From positions 1-10,629 of the forward strand of contig DASPRN010000012.1 of assembly GCA_035624425.1 (NCBI GenBank): DNA of 10,629 bases, read 5' to 3'. Below are positions 1-6,100 of this stretch, one piece after another. The DNA comes from AC-32 sp035624425 (GTDB lineage: Bacteria > Actinomycetota > Thermoleophilia > Gaiellales > Gaiellaceae). The translations under genes were made by a program, and so were the position numbers. The notes under the pieces are model-generated. The model saw only the letters and a list, made by a program, of their open reading frames with translations, was not told the DNA's origin and ran no database searches. Each line of letters begins with the position of its first letter. The stretch's first letter is position 1.

Positions 1-397
1 TCCAGCGAGCTATCGCCGACACGCGCAAAGGCCTTGCCGACGCTGAGACCGAGTAGTGATGCGTCACCGTCGTCACGTTGCCGGCCTTGTCGGTCGCGGT
101 GACCGTGAACGTGTGCGGGCCGGCCGTCGAGGTGTCGATCGGCGAGCCCACGGGCACGTCGCCGACGCAGGTGTCGAGGCCGGAGCCGTGCGCCTTGTTC
201 TGCTCGGCGCACTTGTAGTTCGCCTTGACGACCTTGTGCAGCTTGAAGCTCGCACCCTCCTTCGGCCTGGTGATGCTCGCCGACGGCGGCTCGGCGTCGG
301 CCTGCGCGCCGGTCGCGGTGACGCTGACGCGCTCGGTCGTCCCGGCCGGCGCCACGGTGAAGGCAAGCGCGGCAACGAGTGGCAGGACCCCTTTCAC
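1..397 (-). CDS. Partial secreted protein: signal peptide plus Cys-containing Ig-like module (C-terminus beyond window edge)
   Basis: This open frame runs off the left edge; about 132 codons are visible. The only reasonable start is GTG at 395-397, because the frame is closed by TAG at 458-460 and has no ATG between. The N-terminus reads as a short signal peptide: Lys at position 2, then a hydrophobic stretch (GVLPLVAALAFTVAP) and a small-residue region. A single module follows almost at once, with the Cys-Ala-Glu-Gln-Asn-Lys and Asp-Thr-Cys-Val-Gly motifs seen at the C-termini of the M1 peptidase and the sedolisin. About 90% of module residues match the M1 peptidase copy by eye. No good ribosome binding site is visible before the GTG, and a strong hairpin lies just upstream. 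It could be a real small secreted protein or a duplicated 3' fragment that happens to stay open. No catalytic motif is visible, and function is unknown. Confidence 0.45.
   Translation of the reverse strand, partial: MKGVLPLVAALAFTVAPAGTTERVSVTATGAQADAEPPSASITRPKEGASFKLHKVVKANYKCAEQNKAHGSGLDTCVGDVPVGSPIDTSTAGPHTFTVTATDKAGNVTTVTHHYSVSASARPLRVSAIARW
2..303. repeat. Direct repeat copy A (pairs with 478-779)
   Basis: This 302-bp segment aligns without gaps to 478-779 at a constant offset of 476 bp. I counted about 16 mismatches by eye (about 95% identity). Homology stops sharply at 303/779, where the coding sequences diverge into a signal peptide on one side and an Ig-like module on the other. 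The left limit is the window edge. Differences are unevenly spread: only one lies in the first 59 bases. Confidence 0.9.
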
Positions 398-418
398 GGC
401 CCGTACAGCGTGCCATCG

Positions 419-449
419 GGCGGGGAGCGGCGCACAGCCGCTCCCCGCC
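419..449 (-). terminator. Hairpin after the M1 peptidase gene
   Basis: A perfect 12-bp inverted repeat (GGCGGGGAGCGG at 419-430, complement at 438-449) encloses a 7-nt loop. It lies 20 bp beyond the TGA of the M1 peptidase gene and 22 bp before the GTG of the next frame. No T-tract follows it on the minus strand. It therefore fits a GC-rich, tail-less actinobacterial-style terminator better than a canonical intrinsic one. It could also act as a 5' structural element for the downstream frame. Confidence 0.6.
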
Positions 450-468
450 GGGATCTCCTAACCGGCGA

Positions 469-3090
469 TCAGGTTCGCCAGCGAGCGATCGCCGACACGC
501 GCAAAGGCCTTGCCGACGCTGAGACCGAGTAGTGATGCGTCACCGACGTCACGTTGCCGGCCCTGTCGGTCGCGGTGACCGTGAACGTGTGCTGGCCGGC
601 CGTCGAGGTGTCGATCGGCGAGCCCTTGGGCACGTCGCCGACACAGGTGTCGAGGCCGGAGCCGTGCGCCTTGTTCTGCTCGGCGCACTTGAAGTTCGCC
701 TTGACCGCCTTGTGCAGCTTGAAGCTGTCACCCTCCTTGGGCCGGGTGATGTTCACCGACGGCGGCTCGGCGTCGGCCTTGAAGGCGAAAAGGTTGACGG
801 AGGGCTCCACCCGGCCCGCGACATCGGTCGCCTGGAACTGGATGAAGTGGTTGCCGGTCGAGAAGCCCGAGAGCGGGCCGCTGTAGGTGTGCCAGCTCGG
901 CTCGCCGTCGATCTTGTAGCTGATGTGGTCGATCCCCGAGCCGGCGCCGTCGTCGCCGGTCAGCGTCACCGTCGGCGAGGCGTACCAGCCGTTCTGGATC
1001 GCCGGTGAGATCGAGGCGGACGAGGTCGGCGGGTTCAGGTCGAGCTTCACCGTCTCCGAGACCGGCCCGGCCGAGAAGATCGGAGCCGCGGTCGTGGTCA
1101 CGTCGCAGGGAAGCGTGTTGACGCCCTCGGTCGCGACCGCTCCGTCGACGCAGCCGGTCTTCGTGAACGCCGAGGCGCCGAAGCCCTGCCAGGTCACCGT
1201 CGGAGCGCTCAGGTACCAGCCGTTCAGCCCGTCCGGGCTCGCCGGCGAGACCTGCCCGCAGACGAAGCCGGTGCCGTTCAGGCCGGGCCCCGTGACCTTC
1301 GGCTTGTTGGTCGTGTTCGCACCCCCGGTCGGGTAGGGAGTGTCGAACCACTCGGTGAAGAACTGCGTGAGGCGCGCGTTGCACGACGCGCTCGGGACGG
1401 GCAGCCAGTTGCGGAAGACCTGCTCGAGCTGCGGCTCGGTGATGTTCCCCCCGCCGTAGGTGCTCTGGATGTCCTTCATGGCCGAGATCATCCGGTCGCG
1501 GCTGAGCGCCTCCCACAGCGCGAGGTACGTGGTTCCGGGCCTCGTGTACGTGTTGCTGGTGGTGAACAGGCTGCCCACCGTCGGGTTCGACGGCGCGGTG
1601 GTCCAGAACGAGGAGCTCGTCGTCCCGTAGTTCGTGTTGAACCGCGAGATGAGACTGTTCTCGAAGGCCGGGCCGCCCGTGATGCCGGGAGGCGTCCCGC
1701 GCGCGGTGTTGAGGTACTCGCCGAGGGTGGCGAAGCCCTCTTTCCAGAAGGTGAGGTTGAACGAGCCCTCGGACACGTTGTCGCCGAACCACTGGTGCAT
1801 GTTCTCGTGGTTGAGCGTGCCGAGGGAGGTGCCGGTCGAACCGCCGATCGTGCCGCCCGCGAAGGTGATCTTGCCCTGCATCTCCTCCTCGAAGCTCGCC
1901 GGCGGCGTCCCGACGACGACGCCGTCGGTGGTCAGCGGCCACGGCCCGTTGAAGTTCGTCTGGAAGTTGACGATGTCCTCCTGGTTGTCCATCGCGATCT
2001 TGTTCGTCGCCTTGCGCGCGTCGGTGATCGAGTTGGCCTGCGCCTCCCAGTACTGGACGCCCGAGGCCGGACTCGTCCGGGCGCTGAGGTCGTACTGGCC
2101 GATCGAGTTCTCCACGAGGTAGTTCGCGATCGTCTCCGGCGAATGCCAGTGCCACGTCACCGAGCCGAGCGGGAAGTTCGCGTCCGGCGGGTTCGACGGC
2201 GGCGGCGGGACCGGCTGGTACGTCGTGCCCACCGGCGCCGTGTAGCCGACGAGCTCGCCCGGGCCGATTGCGGTTTTGCCGATGTTCGTCGTGTCGTAGA
2301 TGTCGTAGGTCGGCTTCGCCGTCGGGAAGTTGTTCATCGGCATCCACGAGTCGTTGCCGACCGGCTCGGTCGTGACGAACGAGCCCTCCTGGCCGGCGGT
2401 CGCGATGCGGAACCAGCCCTCGGTCGAGCCGTCGCCGTCGGTGTGCACGCCGGGGCGGCCCGTGTAGTCGATCGTCACCGTGAACGTCGTCCCGTCGGGG
2501 ATCGGCGCCGAGGGCGTGACCACGAGCTTGTTCGCCGGGCACTGCGTCCCGTTCTGGGTGTTGTTGCCGACCTGGGGGGAGCAGGCGGGCGGGTTCGGGT
2601 TCGTGGCGCTCACCGGGTTCGAGTTCGAGACGGCGTGCGCGGCCGGGTCGGGGTCGTCCTGGCCGTTGGGATCGCCCGGGTAGGTCGGCTGCTTGAACGT
2701 GAAGGTCGCAGGCTGCCCGTTGACCTCGACCGAGTTGACGGTCATGTTCGGGCCCGTGCCGTCCGCGGTGTGCCCGTTCGTCTGCTCGAAGTCGAAGCTC
2801 AGGTCGCTCAGGCACTGCGTCGAGCGCACCTGGAGGTCGGCGTGCGTGCCCGGCAGGAACAGGTTCGTGATCGCGTCGTAGTCGACATAGAGGTCGGTGT
2901 GCCGGCTCGTGTAGCCGCCGTTGCCCATCTCCGGGTACAGACGGTCGCCGAGCTTGGAGAGCGAGTGCGCCCCTGAGGAGCACGCCGGCGGATCCGCCGC
3001 GGCCTTCGATGCGCCAAGTGCCGGAAGCCCTGCCACCACGATGACGAGCGCGGCACCGGCGAGCGCGCCCAAGATCATGCCTCTGTTCAT
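469..3090 (-). CDS. Secreted M1-family (gluzincin) metallopeptidase with C-terminal Ig-like modules
   Basis: This is an 873-residue secreted zinc peptidase, probably an aminopeptidase acting on extracellular peptides. Residues 1-30 form a signal peptide (basic start, then GALAGAALVIVVAGL). Residues about 60-240 resemble the M1 N-terminal beta domain. The motif EPVGNDSWMPMNNFP (242-256) matches the M1 'EP.....PCNDHP' region. Residues 400-405 (FEEEMQ is 400-405) occupy the place of the GAMEN substrate motif. The zinc site is HENMH at 428-432, with the third ligand Glu451 exactly 18 residues on. Tyr515 is the likely catalytic tyrosine. The usual M1 C-terminal helical domain is replaced by Ig-like modules at about 613-684 and 687-771, then a two-cysteine module (Cys802, Cys816) at 773-855. 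The ATG has GGGAGAGGG just upstream. The last 18 residues look frame-shifted (see findings). Family assignment is firm; substrate is unknown. Confidence 0.9.
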   Translation of the reverse strand: MNRGMILGALAGAALVIVVAGLPALGASKAAADPPACSSGAHSLSKLGDRLYPEMGNGGYTSRHTDLYVDYDAITNLFLPGTHADLQVRSTQCLSDLSFDFEQTNGHTADGTGPNMTVNSVEVNGQPATFTFKQPTYPGDPNGQDDPDPAAHAVSNSNPVSATNPNPPACSPQVGNNTQNGTQCPANKLVVTPSAPIPDGTTFTVTIDYTGRPGVHTDGDGSTEGWFRIATAGQEGSFVTTEPVGNDSWMPMNNFPTAKPTYDIYDTTNIGKTAIGPGELVGYTAPVGTTYQPVPPPPSNPPDANFPLGSVTWHWHSPETIANYLVENSIGQYDLSARTSPASGVQYWEAQANSITDARKATNKIAMDNQEDIVNFQTNFNGPWPLTTDGVVVGTPPASFEEEMQGKITFAGGTIGGSTGTSLGTLNHENMHQWFGDNVSEGSFNLTFWKEGFATLGEYLNTARGTPPGITGGPAFENSLISRFNTNYGTTSSSFWTTAPSNPTVGSLFTTSNTYTRPGTTYLALWEALSRDRMISAMKDIQSTYGGGNITEPQLEQVFRNWLPVPSASCNARLTQFFTEWFDTPYPTGGANTTNKPKVTGPGLNGTGFVCGQVSPASPDGLNGWYLSAPTVTWQGFGASAFTKTGCVDGAVATEGVNTLPCDVTTTAAPIFSAGPVSETVKLDLNPPTSSASISPAIQNGWYASPTVTLTGDDGAGSGIDHISYKIDGEPSWHTYSGPLSGFSTGNHFIQFQATDVAGRVEPSVNLFAFKADAEPPSVNITRPKEGDSFKLHKAVKANFKCAEQNKAHGSGLDTCVGDVPKGSPIDTSTAGQHTFTVTATDRAGNVTSVTHHYSVSASARPLRVSAIARWRT
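478..779. repeat. Direct repeat copy B (pairs with 2-303)
   Basis: This is the second copy of the 302-bp direct repeat. It encodes the Cys-containing C-terminal module of the M1 peptidase plus the divergent tail. A third, more diverged homologous stretch, covering this module and the Ig-like module before it, lies at about 3543-4052 in the 3' part of the sedolisin gene. Confidence 0.9.
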
Positions 3091-3107
3091 GTCCCTCTCC
3101 CCTCGGT
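3091..3107 (-). promoter_or_regulatory. Ribosome binding region of the M1 peptidase gene
   Basis: Read on the minus strand, this is ACCGAGGGGAGAGGGAC immediately before the ATG, a purine-rich Shine-Dalgarno-like tract that fixes the start. Nearly the same sequence, with two single-base indels, precedes the sedolisin ATG at 8163-8179. Confidence 0.55.
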
Positions 3108-3125
3108 TGCCCGGTTCCCCGGTCG

Positions 3126-3154
3126 ATCCTCGATTGCCGTCGATTGGATGTCAA
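3126..3154 (-). promoter_or_regulatory. Putative promoter of the M1 peptidase gene
   Basis: A perfect TTGACA (-35) occupies 3149-3154 on the minus strand. A 17-bp spacer separates it from GAGGAT at 3126-3131, a weak -10 that keeps the A, A and T at positions 2, 5 and 6. The predicted transcript start lies about 28-30 nt before the ATG. The site follows directly after the hairpin that ends the upstream gene, which supports independent transcription of the M1 gene. Confidence 0.45.
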
Positions 3155-3155
3155 C

Positions 3156-3185
3156 CCGGGGGAGCGGATCGCGCCGCCCCCCCGG
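3156..3185 (-). terminator. Hairpin terminating the sedolisin gene
   Basis: This is a 12-bp inverted repeat (3156-3167 with 3174-3185) with a 6-nt loop, 9 bp beyond the sedolisin TAG at 3195-3197. The one non-Watson-Crick position is A opposite C when read on the plus strand, but becomes a G-U pair in RNA made from the minus strand. The hairpin is therefore fully paired only in the direction of the sedolisin transcript. There is no U-tract. Confidence 0.6.
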
Positions 3186-3194
3186 CCTTGAGTG

Positions 3195-6100
3195 CTATGC
3201 GAAGAACATGAAGACGGCCGTGTGCGCGGCCGTGCCGTCGTTCAGCTGCAGGCTGAACTGGCGGCAGGTGCCCGCCCAGGCGGAACTGGTCTGCCAGCCG
3301 TAGTAGTAGTGGCTCGAGCTGGCCCCGTAGACGAGCCCGGCCTGGGTGCCGGCTCCCGCTGCCTTGATCGAGTGCGGCGTCCAGGAGGGACAGGAGACCG
3401 GCGAGGAGCTGAAGCTGCCGATCGAGAGGCCCTGGTTGCCGTTCAGGCCGAAGCCGAGCTTGATCAGGTCGCCGGCGTGGACGAGGTTGAGTTTCGAGCT
3501 CGACTCGTTCGTGATCGGCTTGAAGAAGCCCTTCCAGGCGTAGACGACCGTGTAGTGGTGGGTGAGTGTGGTGACGTTGCCGGCCTTGTCGGTGCCGGTC
3601 ACCGTGAAGGTGTGGTCGCCCACGCTGGAGGTGTCGATCAGGCTGCCCTTGGGCACCGTGCCGACACAGGTGTCGAGGCCCGAGCCGTGCTTCTTGTTCT
3701 GCTCGGCGCACTTGAAGTTGGCCTTCACGTGCTTGTGCAGCTTGATCACCGCGCCGTTCTTCGGATTGGTGATGGTCACGGTCGGCTTGTCCGAGTCGGC
3801 CAGGAAGGCGAGCAGGTGGATCGTTCCCTCCACCCGGCCGGCCACGTCGGTCGCGTAGAACTGGACGAAGTGGTTGCCGGTCGCGAAGCCTGAGATCGGC
3901 CCGGTGTAGGTATGGAACGAGCCGCCGTCGATCGAGTAGCTGATGTGGTCGATCCCGGAGCCGGTGCCGTCGTCGCCGGTCAGCGTGACCGTCGGGGACG
4001 CGTACCAGCCGTTCTGGATCGGCGGTGAGATCGAACCGGACGACGTCGGGTCGTGCAGGTCGACCTTGACCGTGATCGACTGCGGCGTCTCAGCGTTCCC
4101 GTCGCTGTCGACGGAGTAGTACGAGACCGTGTGCGAGCCGTCGGTCGAGATGCTGAATGGCCCGCTGTAGGTCTGGTCCGAGCCGCCGTCGATCGAGTAG
4201 TGCGTCGACGCGACCGGGAGATCGCCGGCGGTCGCCGTCAACGTCACCGTGGGCGCCGAGATGTACCAGCCGTTCGAGCCGTTGGGGCTGACCGGGCTGA
4301 GGGACGCGGTGGTCACGGGCAGGCTCGTCGAGAAGAGGATGTCGCCCTGTGCGCCGGTGCCCACGAGGCAGCGGACCGACGTGCACACCGAGCCGTTGAG
4401 CGTGACGCTCGTGGCGTTCAGCGCCGTGGTCGGGCCGCTGTCGGGGTTGCCCTGCTGGCCCCAGCTCGTGCCGCCGTTGATCGTGCGGGAGATCAAGCCG
4501 GTCGTCCCGTCCACGATGCACGTGGACGCGTCCGAGCACGCGACGCCGTTCAGGGTCGCCGTCGCGCCGCTCGTCTGGGGTGACCAGGTGGCCCCGCCGT
4601 CGGTGGACTTGAGGATCGTGCCGGCCGCGCCGGCCGCGTAGCACGCGCCGGTCGACGGGCACGAAACCGCGTTCAGCGCGTTCGTCGTGCCGGTGGTGCC
4701 GGCCGACCAGGTCGCGCCGCCGTCCGCCGACGTTCGGGCCGTGCCGGCCGCGCCGACCGCGACACACGCGTTGGCCGCCGGGCACGCCACCCAGGTGAGG
4801 GCGTTCGCGCCCGTGCTCGCACCGCCGTTCCACGTCGAGCCGTCCGTCGTGTACCGCACGACCGCTGCGCCGCTCGCAACCGCGCCGACCGCCGTGCACG
4901 CGTTGGACGACGTGCAGGCGATGCTGCTGAGGTTCGTCGTGGTGCCGCTCGTCGGGATCGTCCAGGTCTGGCCGCCGTTCGTCGTCTTGAGCAGCTGCCC
5001 GGCGTTGCCGGCCGCGTAGCAGGCGCTCGCCGACAGGCAGGAGATCCCGTTGAGCTGGTTCGCCTGCGAGCCGCCACCGGCCTGCTGGGTCCAGCTCGTG
5101 CCGCCGGTCGTGCTCAGCAGCGTGATGCCCTGCTTGCCGGTCGCATAGCAGGTTGAGGTGTCCAGGCACGTCACGTCGGCGAGCGTCCCGGTGCCGCCGT
5201 TGCCGGTGGTCGCGGTCCAGTTCGTGCCGTCGTAGGTGTCCACGGTGCCGTTCTGGCCGACCGCGATGCAGAACGACGTGCTCAGGCACTGGACGCTGTT
5301 CAGGTAGCTCGTCGTGTTCGACGTCTGTGCCGTCCAGGTGACGAGGTCGGTCGTGGTGACGATCTTCCCGGCGCGGCCGACCGCCCAGCAGTTCGTCGTG
5401 CCGGGTACGCACGAGACGGCCTGCAGGAAGTTTCCGGTGCCTGTGCCGCTGACCTGACGCGTCCAGGTCGCGCCGCCGTCGGTGGTCGTGACGATCGGCG
5501 GATCCGGATTCGGGTTCGTCTGCCCGCCGACGGTTGCGTAGATCCCGACTCCGACGCAGGTGCTCGCGTCAGAGCACGAGATGCCGGTGAGGCCGCCCCA
5601 CGGGTTCGGGCCGCCGGTCTCGGCGACGACCGGCGTGTAGGGCGTCGTGATCGGCGTCACCTGCGCCGTCCAGTTCGCACCGCCGTCGATCGTCTTGAAG
5701 ACGTGCGCGTAGATGTCCGTCGCGAAGCAGGTAGTCGTCGACGGGCAGGACAGGCCGTACATCGGGTTGCCGTAGGTGGCGCCGAACTCCCACGACCAGG
5801 TCTGACCGCCGTCGGTCGACTTCTGGATGTTGCCGCGGTCGCCGACGGCGTAGCAGATCGACGAGCTCGGGCACTCGACCTGCGTCAGCGGCTTGTTGTT
5901 GCCGGGCGCCGTCGCCACGTCGGACCAGGTCGAGCCGCCGTCCGTCGTCCGGCGTTCACGGCCGCCGGCGCCTACCGTCATACACGTCGAACTGCTCGTG
6001 CACGCGATCGAGAACATGTCGCTGTTCGACGGGAACCAGGTCTGGCCGCCGTCGGTCGACTTGAAGATCGTGTTCGCCGCGCCCCACGCGCCTCCGGGGA

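Noticed and set aside
458..688. Separate 76-residue minus-strand gene inside the end of the M1 gene
   Set aside because: The first 50 or so residues are a frame-shifted shadow. Only the last part looks protein-like, and it is better explained as the original C-terminus of the M1 gene (reported as a finding).
2..779. Transposon or insertion-sequence origin for the 302-bp direct repeat
   Set aside because: No terminal inverted repeats, transposase or target-site duplication is visible. The repeat is simply coding sequence for a shared module.
1795..2976. 393-codon plus-strand frame
   Set aside because: Antisense shadow of the M1 peptidase with Arg/Val-rich composition and no domain.
728..3154. 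808-codon minus-strand frame overlapping the M1 peptidase
   Set aside because: It is the same strand shifted by one frame; the product is an Arg/His-rich low-complexity string. The M1 frame has the zinc motif and signal peptide.
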